A stretch of DNA of 51,923 nucleotides from Vibrio sp. 14G-20. GTDB taxonomy: Bacteria > Pseudomonadota > Gammaproteobacteria > Enterobacterales > Vibrionaceae. The position numbers and the translations under genes were made by a program. A model generated the notes under the pieces. That model saw only the letters and a list, made by a program, of their open reading frames with translations, ran no database searches and was not told where the DNA came from. The stretch lies in the NCBI RefSeq assembly GCF_026241515.1, contig NZ_JAPHPW010000028.1:1-51923 (forward strand). The letters run 5' to 3'. Shown here piece by piece: positions 34,885 through 42,660 of the stretch; positions within the stretch are counted from its first letter, which is position 1; each line of letters starts with the position of its first letter.

Positions 34885-36132
34885 ATGACGGAAAAAAAGA
34901 AGCGCGGATTATTATCGTGGCTTGGTTTTGGTGAAGAAGAACAAAGCCCAAAAACTCAGAATGAAGCGAACGTAGAAAACGTTGAAGATCAAACTGAAGT
35001 TGAATCACAAGTTGAGGCTGAACAGGTCGCGCCTGAAGCTGAACAAGCTAAGCCAATTGAATCTAAGTCAGTTGAACCTGAGCAAGCGCTTGAAGAGACT
35101 CAACAAGAGCAGCAACCTGTCGCAGCAGAAGCAGAAGCAGAAGCAGAAGCAGAGCAGGAAGAAGTGTCAGCTCCTCAAGCTAAGGTTGAAGAAGTACAAG
35201 AGAAGCCGACAGAAAGCTTCTTTGCTCGCCTTAAGCGCAGCCTAAGCCGCACTAAAGCAAACATCGGTGCAGGTTTCTTTGGTCTGTTCAAAGGTAAGCA
35301 AATCGATGAAGACCTGTTTGAAGAGCTAGAAGAGCAACTTCTGATTGCTGACGTGGGTATGAATACCACCGTAAAAATCATTGAAAACCTAACAGAAAAA
35401 GCATCTCGCAATGACCTAAAAGATGGTGAAGCTCTATATGGTCTGCTCAAAGAAGAGATGGCCGATATCCTAAGCCAAGTTGAACAGCCTCTTGTGGTTG
35501 ATACCACTAAAACACCTTACGTTATCTTAATGGTCGGTGTGAACGGTGTGGGTAAGACGACCACTATCGGTAAGCTGGCGAAACAATTCCAAGGCGAAGG
35601 CAAAAAAGTGATGTTGGCGGCAGGTGATACCTTCCGTGCTGCAGCTGTTGAACAGCTTCAGGTTTGGGGTCAGCGTAACAATGTGCCGGTTATCGCTCAA
35701 CACACTGGTGCGGACAGTGCTTCTGTTATCTACGATGCCATTGAAGCCGCTAAAGCGCGTGGTGTTGATGTCGTGATTGCCGATACGGCAGGTCGTTTGC
35801 AGAACAAAAGCAACTTGATGGAAGAGCTACGCAAGATCGTTCGTGTAATGAAGAAGATTGATGACTCTGCACCACACGAAATCATGCTAACGCTCGATGC
35901 AGGTACTGGCCAGAATGCTATCAGCCAAGCGAAACTATTCAGTGAAGTGGCTCCAGTAACGGGTATTACACTGACTAAGCTAGATGGTACGGCGAAAGGT
36001 GGTGTAATTTTCTCAATTGCAGACCAGTTCCAGATACCAATCCGCTACATTGGTGTGGGTGAAGGTATTGATGACCTGCGTCCATTTGAATCTAAAGACT
36101 TCATTGAAGCACTATTTAGCCGCGAAGAGTAA
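34885..36132 (+). CDS. ftsY: Signal recognition particle receptor FtsY
   Basis: A 415-residue SRP receptor GTPase that delivers ribosome-nascent chains to the Sec translocon. The N-terminal A domain (about 1-110) is acidic and rich in E, Q and A; it includes an Ala-Glu repeat encoded by four GCAGAA units (35125-35148). The NG domain follows: P-loop GVNGVGKTTTIGKLAKQ, AAGDTFRAAAVEQL, DTAGRLQNKSNLMEEL, TKLDGTAKGG and the final GVGEGIDDLRPF. First gene of the ftsY-ftsE-ftsX group, with rpoH downstream. Confidence 0.97.
   Translation: MTEKKKRGLLSWLGFGEEEQSPKTQNEANVENVEDQTEVESQVEAEQVAPEAEQAKPIESKSVEPEQALEETQQEQQPVAAEAEAEAEAEQEEVSAPQAKVEEVQEKPTESFFARLKRSLSRTKANIGAGFFGLFKGKQIDEDLFEELEEQLLIADVGMNTTVKIIENLTEKASRNDLKDGEALYGLLKEEMADILSQVEQPLVVDTTKTPYVILMVGVNGVGKTTTIGKLAKQFQGEGKKVMLAAGDTFRAAAVEQLQVWGQRNNVPVIAQHTGADSASVIYDAIEAAKARGVDVVIADTAGRLQNKSNLMEELRKIVRVMKKIDDSAPHEIMLTLDAGTGQNAISQAKLFSEVAPVTGITLTKLDGTAKGGVIFSIADQFQIPIRYIGVGEGIDDLRPFESKDFIEALFSREE
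35125..35148 (+). repeat. GCAGAA tandem repeat in ftsY
   Basis: Four perfect hexamers plus a partial fifth, in frame, coding for alternating Ala and Glu in the A domain. Slippage would change the domain length without a frameshift. Confidence 0.8.
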
Positions 36133-36210
36133 CGCGCGTAGCAAAGTGGTTTATCCTTAACCTGCTACCGTTTTTAAATTTGATATGAGTGATCGTAAGA
36201 GGAATTTTCG

Positions 36211-36888
36211 GTGATCAAATTTCAGCAAGTGAGTAAAGCCTACCGAGGTGGAAGACAAGCGCTCCAAAAAGTGGACTTTCACCTGAAACGTGGAGAGATG
36301 GCTTTTTTGGGTGGGCACTCTGGAGCTGGTAAAAGTACCTTGCTGAAGTTGATCTGCGCGATAGAGCGTCCAACCGATGGACGTGTTTGGTTCAACGATC
36401 ACGATATCACTCGTATCCCAGCCAAAGATATTCCTTTCTTACGCCGTAATATTGGGATTGTTTTTCAAGACCATCGCTTGCTGATGGACCGTTCGATTTT
36501 CGATAACGTCGCTCTGCCTATGCGTATTGAATCTATTTCTGAAAACGAAATAAAACGTCGAGTCAGTGCTGCGTTGGATAAAACTGGATTACTTGATAAA
36601 GCCCGTTGTTTGCCAAGCCAGCTTTCGGGTGGTGAACAACAACGCGTGGGTATTGCTCGCGCCGTGGTTAACCGCCCAACTTTGCTTTTAGCCGATGAGC
36701 CGACCGGTAACTTAGACCCTGAATTATCTAACCGCGTATTGCGATTGTTTGAAGAGTTCAACCGCGCAGGTGTGACGATCATCCTAGCGACGCACGATAT
36801 CGGTTTAGTGAACACTCGTCCTCAATACCGCCATCTTGAATTAAACCAAGGATTTTTGAGTGAGGTTGAAGACTATGGCCGCGAATAA
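36211..36888 (+). CDS. ftsE: Cell division ATP-binding protein FtsE
   Basis: A 225-residue ABC ATPase that, with FtsX, links FtsZ constriction to activation of periplasmic peptidoglycan amidases. Walker A is GHSGAGKSTLLK, the Q-loop is in IVFQDHRLL, the signature is LSGGEQQRVGIARA, Walker B is LLLADEPTGNLD and the H-loop is ATHDI. The start is GTG at 36211 behind AGAGGA. It is 78 bp after ftsY and overlaps ftsX. Confidence 0.97.
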   Translation: MIKFQQVSKAYRGGRQALQKVDFHLKRGEMAFLGGHSGAGKSTLLKLICAIERPTDGRVWFNDHDITRIPAKDIPFLRRNIGIVFQDHRLLMDRSIFDNVALPMRIESISENEIKRRVSAALDKTGLLDKARCLPSQLSGGEQQRVGIARAVVNRPTLLLADEPTGNLDPELSNRVLRLFEEFNRAGVTIILATHDIGLVNTRPQYRHLELNQGFLSEVEDYGRE

Positions 36889-37843
36889 GCGCATCAAGAA
36901 ACCTCAATCTAATCGAGCAGCAACCCGCGCTTCAAGCGACGGCTTCTTTGTTGTTCACTGGAAACAAGCCAAGTCATCGTTCTCGCAAATGTGGCAGCGC
37001 CCGTTAGGCAACTTGCTGACTCTTGCAGTGATCTCTATGGCGTTGGCGATGCCAGCTTGTTTGTACCTATTGGGTAAAAATGTTGGGGAAGTGGCGCAAG
37101 ATGTCACTAGCCCGTCACAAATAAGTGCTTATATAGAGGATGGCATTCCTGAGCCTAGAGTTATGGTGCTTAAGGATGAAATCGAAAGTTGGGATCAAGT
37201 TGAGCTGGTGGAGTACATCTCTCCGCAACAAGGGCTTGCAGACCTCAGCCAGTATTCTGGTTTTGAAGATGCCCTAACCATCCTCGACGATTATTCACTG
37301 CCAGGTGTGTTGGTGATTACACCAAGCGTACACAGCGATACCCTAATTAAAGAACTGGCAGGCACAGTTAAACAACAAGAATTAGTGACCGATGTTCGTC
37401 TAGACGAAGATTGGTTAGCGCGATTAGATGCGATCAAAGCATTAGCGGCTGTCATCGTGATTACCTTAACGGTATTGATGTTGGGCGCGGTATTTCTGAT
37501 TATCGGCAATACACTACGATTTAATGTGTTGGCGCATAAAGAAGAGATTCAAACCATGAAGTTGATTGGTGCGACCGACAGCTACATTCTTCGACCATAC
37601 CTTTATTCTGGGATGTGGTTTGGTGTTTTAGGTTCGATTAGCGCTTGGGTAATGACGGCATTGATTACCGTATTACTGAACAGCGCAGTGGATGATTTGG
37701 CTCAGCTATACGACAGCCACTTTCGTTTAATTGGCCTGAGTTGGGATGAATCTTTACTGCTTTTGATCGTCGGAACCCTGCTTGGTAGTGTGGCTGCGAA
37801 GCTTTCTGCACAGCGTCACCTAAAAGAAATTGAACCAATTTAG
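36875..37843 (+). CDS. ftsX: Cell division protein FtsX
   Basis: A 322-residue permease-like partner of FtsE. It has a basic cytosolic N-terminus, a first membrane segment at about 60-80 (LLTLAVISMALAMPACLYLLG), a large periplasmic domain that in other species recruits EnvC, and three C-terminal membrane segments. The start chosen is ATG 36875, 14 nt inside ftsE with GAGG upstream; GTG 36860 would add five residues. The extended overlap with ftsE suggests translational coupling. Confidence 0.95.
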   Translation: MAANKRIKKPQSNRAATRASSDGFFVVHWKQAKSSFSQMWQRPLGNLLTLAVISMALAMPACLYLLGKNVGEVAQDVTSPSQISAYIEDGIPEPRVMVLKDEIESWDQVELVEYISPQQGLADLSQYSGFEDALTILDDYSLPGVLVITPSVHSDTLIKELAGTVKQQELVTDVRLDEDWLARLDAIKALAAVIVITLTVLMLGAVFLIIGNTLRFNVLAHKEEIQTMKLIGATDSYILRPYLYSGMWFGVLGSISAWVMTALITVLLNSAVDDLAQLYDSHFRLIGLSWDESLLLLIVGTLLGSVAAKLSAQRHLKEIEPI

Positions 37844-37937
37844 GTGAATAGAGTCATATTTAGACGAAAAATAGGCACTTCTTAACCAGTTTTTGCCTTG
37901 TATAGATGAATTGATTATGCATAATTACTTCCCCCTC

Positions 37938-37965
37938 CTTGAAACCTGTTCATTTTAGGTTCAAG
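37938..37965 (+). promoter_or_regulatory. Stem-loop in the rpoH upstream region
   Basis: CTTGAAACCT pairs with AGGTTCAAG (one bulge) across a 9-nt loop, between ftsX and rpoH. There is no T-run, so it is more likely a leader structure or attenuated terminator than a full terminator. CTTGAAA also resembles a sigma-32 -35 box, but no matching -10 follows. Confidence 0.35.
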
Positions 37966-38020
37966 ATTGTCGGGTTTTAATAGATGTATTACTCCAGATC
38001 AGAGATTGATGAGGAACCGA

Positions 38021-38878
38021 ATGGCAAACCAAGCGTATCAAATGGCTTTAGTCACACAAGATAGTTTAGATAGCTATATCCGTTCAGCGAACAGCTACCC
38101 AATGCTGACACCTGAAGAGGAACGTGGACTTGCAGAGCGATTACATTACAAAGGTGAGATCGATGCTGCGAAAGGCTTGATCCTTTCCCACCTACGATTC
38201 GTGGTGCACGTTGCAAGAGGCTACTCTGGCTACGGGCTGCCAATGGCTGATCTCGTCCAAGAAGGTAACATCGGCTTGATGAAGGCTGTTAAGCGCTTCA
38301 ATCCAGAAGTTGGTGTTCGTCTCGTCTCGTTTGCTGTTCACTGGATCAAAGCTGAAATCCATGAATACGTTCTACGTAACTGGCGTATCGTTAAAATTGC
38401 GACCACTAAAGCACAGCGTAAACTGTTCTTTAACCTTCGTAAGTCTAAAAAGCGTTTAGGTTGGTTCAATAACGGTGAAGTTGAGACGGTCGCTCGTGAA
38501 CTGGGTGTTGAGCCTTCAGAAGTTCGTGAGATGGAATCTCGCTTAGCAGCACAAGATGCGACGTTTGAAGCGCCTATGGATGATGATGACGGTGGCTCTG
38601 CTTACACTGCACCAGTTTATTACCTTGAAGACAAGGCATCAGACGTTGCTGAGACGGTTGAAGCCGCTAACTGGGAATCTCATACCAATAATCGTTTAGG
38701 CCTCGCATTGAAGAGCTTAGACGAGCGTAGCCAACACATTGTTCGCTCACGTTGGTTAGATGACAACAAATCGACACTGCAAGACCTTGCCGATACTTAC
38801 AGCATTTCTGCAGAACGTGTTCGTCAGTTAGAAAAGAATGCGATGAAGAAGTTGAAGCAAGCTGTTGGTGACTTCTAA
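38021..38878 (+). CDS. rpoH: RNA polymerase sigma factor RpoH (sigma-32)
   Basis: A 285-residue heat-shock sigma factor. Start MANQAYQMALVTQDSLDSYIRSAN with GAGGA six bases upstream; a longer frame to 37967 is unlikely. Region 2 is visible in LVQEGNIGLMKAVKRFNPEVGVRLVSFAVHWIKAEI, followed by the RpoH box QRKLFFNLRKSKKRLGW. Region 4 ends in LQDLADTYSISAERVRQLEKNAMKKLK. Expression in relatives is controlled by mRNA structure around the start, DnaK/FtsH and several promoters. Terminator directly downstream. Confidence 0.98.
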   Translation: MANQAYQMALVTQDSLDSYIRSANSYPMLTPEEERGLAERLHYKGEIDAAKGLILSHLRFVVHVARGYSGYGLPMADLVQEGNIGLMKAVKRFNPEVGVRLVSFAVHWIKAEIHEYVLRNWRIVKIATTKAQRKLFFNLRKSKKRLGWFNNGEVETVARELGVEPSEVREMESRLAAQDATFEAPMDDDDGGSAYTAPVYYLEDKASDVAETVEAANWESHTNNRLGLALKSLDERSQHIVRSRWLDDNKSTLQDLADTYSISAERVRQLEKNAMKKLKQAVGDF

Positions 38879-38917
38879 AGGCAGATAAGCCAGAAGCGAT
38901 AAAATAAGCTGAATTTG

Positions 38918-38950
38918 AAAAGGCCGAGATCGAGAGATCTCGGCCTTTTT
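38918..38950 (+). terminator. Terminator after rpoH
   Basis: AAAAGGCCGAGATC / GATCTCGGCCTTTT, GAGA loop, T-run. Confidence 0.95.
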
Positions 38951-38956
38951 ATTTTC

Positions 38957-39217
38957 GATCGATTTCTCAACTTTTGCGATCGAAATTTGCAAAATGATTT
39001 TGTGGATAACTCTGTGAGAAGTTTATTCGTCAGTTGTCTAAAAGCAGGGTGTAGTAAGGCTTTGTGAGGGTTTTTGATGTGGGGATATTTTTCATAACAC
39101 CCACAGTTAGATCAGGATCATCACTACATGTTGTGGATCTATTTTAAAAAAAACACTTTATTCACGCAATCCACAGATTTATCCACAAACGGTGTAAAAG
39201 TGATCGCTGGTGGATAA
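38957..39217. promoter_or_regulatory. oriC-like cluster of DnaA boxes and GATC (Dam) sites
   Basis: Within 261 bp between rpoH and glpE there are two perfect DnaA boxes, TTATCCACA at 39001-39009 (minus) and 39179-39187 (plus). Two more have one mismatch to TTATNCACA: 39158-39166 (TTATTCACG) and 39209-39217 (minus, TTATCCACC). Two weaker ones are at 39132-39140 and 39167-39175. Six GATC sites lie at 38957, 38978, 39110, 39116, 39136 and 39202, where about one is expected. An AT-rich tract at 39137-39162 begins GATCTATTTTAAA, similar to the 13-mer of enterobacterial oriC. No dnaA, mioC or mnmG lies nearby, so it is probably not the main origin. Confidence 0.7.
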
Positions 39218-39296
39218 CCTTATTAAGTGGATGTGATTGTTAGCCTTGGGATAGGTTACAATGGCAGCAAAGTAAATCAGCATAAAAGAGAAAGTC

Positions 39297-39617
39297 ATGG
39301 ACCAGTTTAAACATATCGATGTTAAAAGCGCTCAAGCCCTTTTAGAACAAGGCGAAGCAAGACTTGTCGATATTCGTGACCCGCAGTCTTTCGCGGTGGC
39401 TCACTCAAAAACAGCTTATCACCTTACCAATGATACGATGGTGTCGTTCATGGATGAGGTAGAGTTCGAACAACCTATTTTAGTGATGTGTTACCACGGT
39501 ATTAGTAGCCAAGGTGCTGCACAATATTTAGTGAACCAAGGCTTTGAAGAGGTATATAGTGTTGATGGTGGGTTTGAAGCCTGGCATCGCGCAGAACTTC
39601 CAGTGAACGCTGGTTAG
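39297..39617 (+). CDS. glpE: Thiosulfate sulfurtransferase GlpE
   Basis: A 106-residue single-domain rhodanese transferring sulfane sulfur from thiosulfate to cyanide or thioredoxin. The catalytic Cys65 lies in the loop VMCYHGISSQGAA. The N-terminal LVDIRDPQSFAVAH and C-terminal VYSVDGGFEAWH are rhodanese motifs. It precedes glpG by about 40 bp, the same pair as in E. coli. Its upstream region is the DnaA-box cluster, which may affect its transcription. Confidence 0.96.
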   Translation: MDQFKHIDVKSAQALLEQGEARLVDIRDPQSFAVAHSKTAYHLTNDTMVSFMDEVEFEQPILVMCYHGISSQGAAQYLVNQGFEEVYSVDGGFEAWHRAELPVNAG

Positions 39618-39658
39618 TTGCGTTAAACGTTTCTCAGTATAATGAATAGGAAGTGATA

Positions 39659-40501
39659 ATGATTAGACTGATGGTGTTAGATAACCCGCGTCTTGCTCAA
39701 GCATTTATTGATTACATGGCTTCTCGCCAGATCCCTATTCAAATGTCTCCTGAAGGTGAGGGGCGTTTTGCTCTTTGGCTTCTTGATGGCCAATTTCAGG
39801 TTGAAACTGAAGCTGAGCTGAATCGCTTTCTTGCGGAGCCCAATCATAAACGCTATCAAGCGGCGTCTTGGGACATGGCAGAGACCAGAAAGAGCAACTT
39901 CCATTACCACACGCCAAGTTTCATGGGCATGATCAAAGCCAAAGCAGGCCCTGTGACACTAAGCCTGATGTTGGTGTGTGTGGTGATTTTTGCGCTACAA
40001 CAGATCGGTTTTGGCCAAGCTATTTTCAATGCCCTGCATTTCCCAGCGGTGGATGGACAGCAATGGCAATTGTGGCGTTGGTTGAGTCATGCCGTTCTGC
40101 ATTTCTCTGTTATGCACATCGCATTTAATATCTTGTGGTGGTGGCAGTTAGGTGGAGACATCGAGAAAAAGCTAGGTAGCCTCAAGTTACTTCAGATCTT
40201 TGCTATATCTTCTGCGCTTTCTGGCGCTGGGCAGTATTGGGTTGAAGGAGCAAACTTCGGCGGCTTGTCAGGTGTTGTTTATGCTCTGGTTGGCTACTTA
40301 TGGGTTATCGGTGCGAAGGCGCCGCAACTTGGTTTAGGCATCCCAAGACAGATTGTCGGCTTTATGTTGGTGTGGTTGATACTTGGGTACATGCAACCAT
40401 TTATGACTATCGCCAATACTGCGCATTTAGCTGGCCTAGCCGCTGGTGTGATTATTGGCTTTATCGATGCAATGAAAGCACCAAGCTCGGCAAGAAGTTA
40501 A
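39659..40501 (+). CDS. glpG: Rhomboid intramembrane protease GlpG
   Basis: A 280-residue serine protease within the inner membrane. The N-terminal ~80 residues are a cytosolic domain and six membrane helices follow. The catalytic dyad is Ser204 (GGLSGVVYALVG) and His256 (NTAHLAGLAAG). The oxyanion-type motif HFSVMHIAFNILWWWQLGG is present. The ATG at 39659 has GGAA seven bases upstream; GTG at 39653 would add two residues. Confidence 0.96.
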   Translation: MIRLMVLDNPRLAQAFIDYMASRQIPIQMSPEGEGRFALWLLDGQFQVETEAELNRFLAEPNHKRYQAASWDMAETRKSNFHYHTPSFMGMIKAKAGPVTLSLMLVCVVIFALQQIGFGQAIFNALHFPAVDGQQWQLWRWLSHAVLHFSVMHIAFNILWWWQLGGDIEKKLGSLKLLQIFAISSALSGAGQYWVEGANFGGLSGVVYALVGYLWVIGAKAPQLGLGIPRQIVGFMLVWLILGYMQPFMTIANTAHLAGLAAGVIIGFIDAMKAPSSARS

Positions 40502-40537
40502 TTCATCTCTTCTAGTGAGTAGCCAAACGGTAGAGAC

Positions 40538-40566
40538 AAAAAAGCGGCCAGATGAGCCGCTTTTTA
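40538..40566. terminator. Bidirectional terminator between glpG and the FliL-like gene
   Basis: AAAAGCGGC / GCCGCTTTTT with a 7-nt loop, A-run on the left and T-run on the right. Confidence 0.88.
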
Positions 40567-40590
40567 TTTGGATTCGTTTTTACATCATTA

Positions 40591-40998
40591 TTACTGATAA
40601 AGGTATTTGGTAAACAGTAGGTCAGCAATGAGTGTTTTGCCTGTTTCAGGAAGCAAGACCTTGTTGAGATGCTCGACTAAAGTTTTTCTTAAATCTTCAC
40701 GACCAGATAGAGATTTAATTGTTTCTTCGTTTTGTTTGCCGAGCAATTCAATCACAGCATCACGAATCAGTGGCTGGTGGTGCTCAATGGCTGCTAAGTC
40801 GTTACTATTCGCAACCATAATATCGAGACGAACCTGAATGTAGCCCAGTTTTTTACCTTTAGTGTAAAAATTGGTGGTCAGGTCAGGCTCTAGCGTGAAG
40901 TAGGCTAGTTTTGGTGCCGATTCCTCTTCAGCGAAACTTGATGCTGAAAAGAGTAGGGTAATCGCAAGAAATATTTGGGCTACATAACGTTTGTGCAT
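40591..40998 (-). CDS. FliL-like protein outside flagellar genes
   Basis: A 135-residue protein with a cleavable signal peptide (about 1-23, ending SSFAEEES). A FliL domain follows: YFTLEPDLTTNF, YIQVRLDIMVAN, PLIRDAVIELLG, GREDLRKTLVEHLNKVL and the C-terminal LLFTKYLYQ. Normal FliL is membrane anchored and sits in flagellar operons; this one has a signal peptide and no flagellar neighbour. In vibrios a second FliL-type protein is common at this place. Its role, perhaps at the polar flagellum, is inferred. Confidence 0.82.
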   Translation of the reverse strand: MHKRYVAQIFLAITLLFSASSFAEEESAPKLAYFTLEPDLTTNFYTKGKKLGYIQVRLDIMVANSNDLAAIEHHQPLIRDAVIELLGKQNEETIKSLSGREDLRKTLVEHLNKVLLPETGKTLIADLLFTKYLYQ

Positions 40999-41161
40999 AT
41001 TTGTGACTTTTCTTTAGTTTATTCGCGATATTCGAAACGCATTAGTCTTGTTACAATGAGCGGTCTAAATCTAAATACGTTTACAATTTCGAAGAACGCT
41101 TTAATTTTGTTCGAAAGTTGAAGCTTTATTGTACGTGTAAAGTCACCTATTGAATACTAGT

Positions 41162-41704
41162 ATGAATCAGCCAATATCGCTGTATCTTAATTCGTTAATG
41201 AATGTAGATTGGCAAAGTACAGAAACATTTGATTTTCCTAATAAAACCACCAAAGAGTGGCTTATGGAGCAAGGTTCTCTTTCCCGCAAGTTGGGGAAGT
41301 GTTGTCAGCACCTGTCTGTTGAGTTGCTTCATAATCAAGTTGTAGAACGCTCAATGTTGCAACAGGACGAGGAACATCTTTTATCATCGTTTGATTGCTT
41401 ACTGCGTAAAGTGATTTTAAAGGGTGATGATGACCCGTGGGTATTAGGTCGAACCTTGATTCCCCGAGTCACATTAGAAGATCATCAGCACTCCGACCTT
41501 TCTCAACAAGGTAATGTCCCGCTTGGATTAACCGTTTTCAGTGCTGAGAACGTGGAGCGAGATGCGCTGCAAGTCGGTTGGGTTATCGCAGGTGATGAGC
41601 GATTACTCGCACGTCGTTCTCGATTATGGATGAACCATAAACCGATGCTTGTGGCAGAACTGTTTTTACCTACGTCACCCATTTACTCTAAGGAGAGTGT
41701 GTAA
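41162..41704 (+). CDS. ubiC: Chorismate lyase
   Basis: A 180-residue enzyme that turns chorismate into 4-hydroxybenzoate and pyruvate, the first step of ubiquinone synthesis. Recognisable parts are KEWLMEQGSLSRKLGK, DDPWVLGRTLIPRVTL (binding arginine), ARRSRLWMNHKPMLVAELFLP with the late catalytic Glu. Start ATG 41162 is preferred, but TTG 41150 is possible; neither has a good ribosome binding site. The ubiA ATG directly follows the stop. Confidence 0.92.
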   Translation: MNQPISLYLNSLMNVDWQSTETFDFPNKTTKEWLMEQGSLSRKLGKCCQHLSVELLHNQVVERSMLQQDEEHLLSSFDCLLRKVILKGDDDPWVLGRTLIPRVTLEDHQHSDLSQQGNVPLGLTVFSAENVERDALQVGWVIAGDERLLARRSRLWMNHKPMLVAELFLPTSPIYSKESV

Positions 41705-42559
41705 ATGTTTGCCACCAAAGCGAAGGCGTACTGGCAATTAACGCGAATGAATCGCCCGATTGGTACTCTGTTACTCCTTTGGCCGACTTTGTGGTCGCTG
41801 ATTATCGCCGCACAAGGTATGCCTGATTTTGATGTCTTGGTTGTTTTCGTACTCGGCGTCGTGTTGATGCGTTCAGCTGGCTGTGTGATCAATGACTTTG
41901 CGGACCGTAAAGTGGATGGTCATGTTAAACGCACCAAGCAGCGTCCATTACCCTCAGGTTTGGTTTCCAGTAAGGAAGCGATTCTGCTCTTTTTAGTGCT
42001 AGCCGTAGTTTCATTTTTGCTAGTACTCACCATGAATCCACTGACCATTAAGCTCTCATTTATTGGTGTGGGTCTGGCGTTCATTTACCCTTTCATGAAG
42101 CGTTTTACACATCTTCCACAGTTGTTCCTCGGCTTAGCGTTTAGTTGGGCGATACCAATGGCATGGGCTGCACAAACCAACGAACTACCAAGTATTGTTT
42201 GGTTTATCTTCGTTATTAATGCTTTGTGGACGGTTGCTTACGACACGCAATATGCGATGGTAGACCGAGATGATGACCTGAAGATTGGTATTAAATCGAC
42301 GGCTATTTTATTTGGTCGCTTCGATAAGCTTATCGTCGGCTCTTTGCAACTTGTTACTCTAGCGATGCTGATTGTGTTAGGTATGCACTACCAATTGGGT
42401 GATACTTTCTATTGGGCATTGTTAGTTGCAGGCAGCTTGTTTGTGTACCAACAACATTTGATGCGTCATCGTGACCGAGACTTATGTTTTCAAGCTTTTC
42501 TCAATAACAACTATGTTGGCATGGCCGTAACGGTCGGTTTGTTCGTTACCTTCTGGTAA
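41705..42559 (+). CDS. ubiA: 4-hydroxybenzoate octaprenyltransferase
   Basis: A 284-residue membrane prenyltransferase that attaches the polyprenyl chain to 4-hydroxybenzoate. Eight to nine membrane helices. The two Asp-rich motifs for the prenyl diphosphate are CVINDFADRKVDGHVKRTKQRPL and YDTQYAMVDRDDDLKIGIKST. Immediately follows ubiC with no gap, so the two form an operon, closed by a strong terminator. Confidence 0.97.
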   Translation: MFATKAKAYWQLTRMNRPIGTLLLLWPTLWSLIIAAQGMPDFDVLVVFVLGVVLMRSAGCVINDFADRKVDGHVKRTKQRPLPSGLVSSKEAILLFLVLAVVSFLLVLTMNPLTIKLSFIGVGLAFIYPFMKRFTHLPQLFLGLAFSWAIPMAWAAQTNELPSIVWFIFVINALWTVAYDTQYAMVDRDDDLKIGIKSTAILFGRFDKLIVGSLQLVTLAMLIVLGMHYQLGDTFYWALLVAGSLFVYQQHLMRHRDRDLCFQAFLNNNYVGMAVTVGLFVTFW

Positions 42560-42588
42560 GCATCAGTTTTTATCAAACGAATATTCAA

Positions 42589-42617
42589 GAAAAAGGCACC
42601 CAGTGGGTGCCTTTTTT
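42589..42617. terminator. Terminator after ubiA
   Basis: AAAAAGGCACCC / GGGTGCCTTTTTT with 3-nt loop. May also serve plsB, which ends 44 bp to the right. Confidence 0.9.
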
Positions 42618-42660
42618 GATCGCGTTGAATTTGCTATCAGAGCCCTGCTATATACAGGAA

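Noticed and set aside
38957..39217. The DnaA cluster as the chromosomal replication origin
   Set aside because: Genes that normally flank oriC of Vibrio chromosome 1 (mnmG/gidA, mioC, parAB, dnaA) are absent, so I call it oriC-like only.
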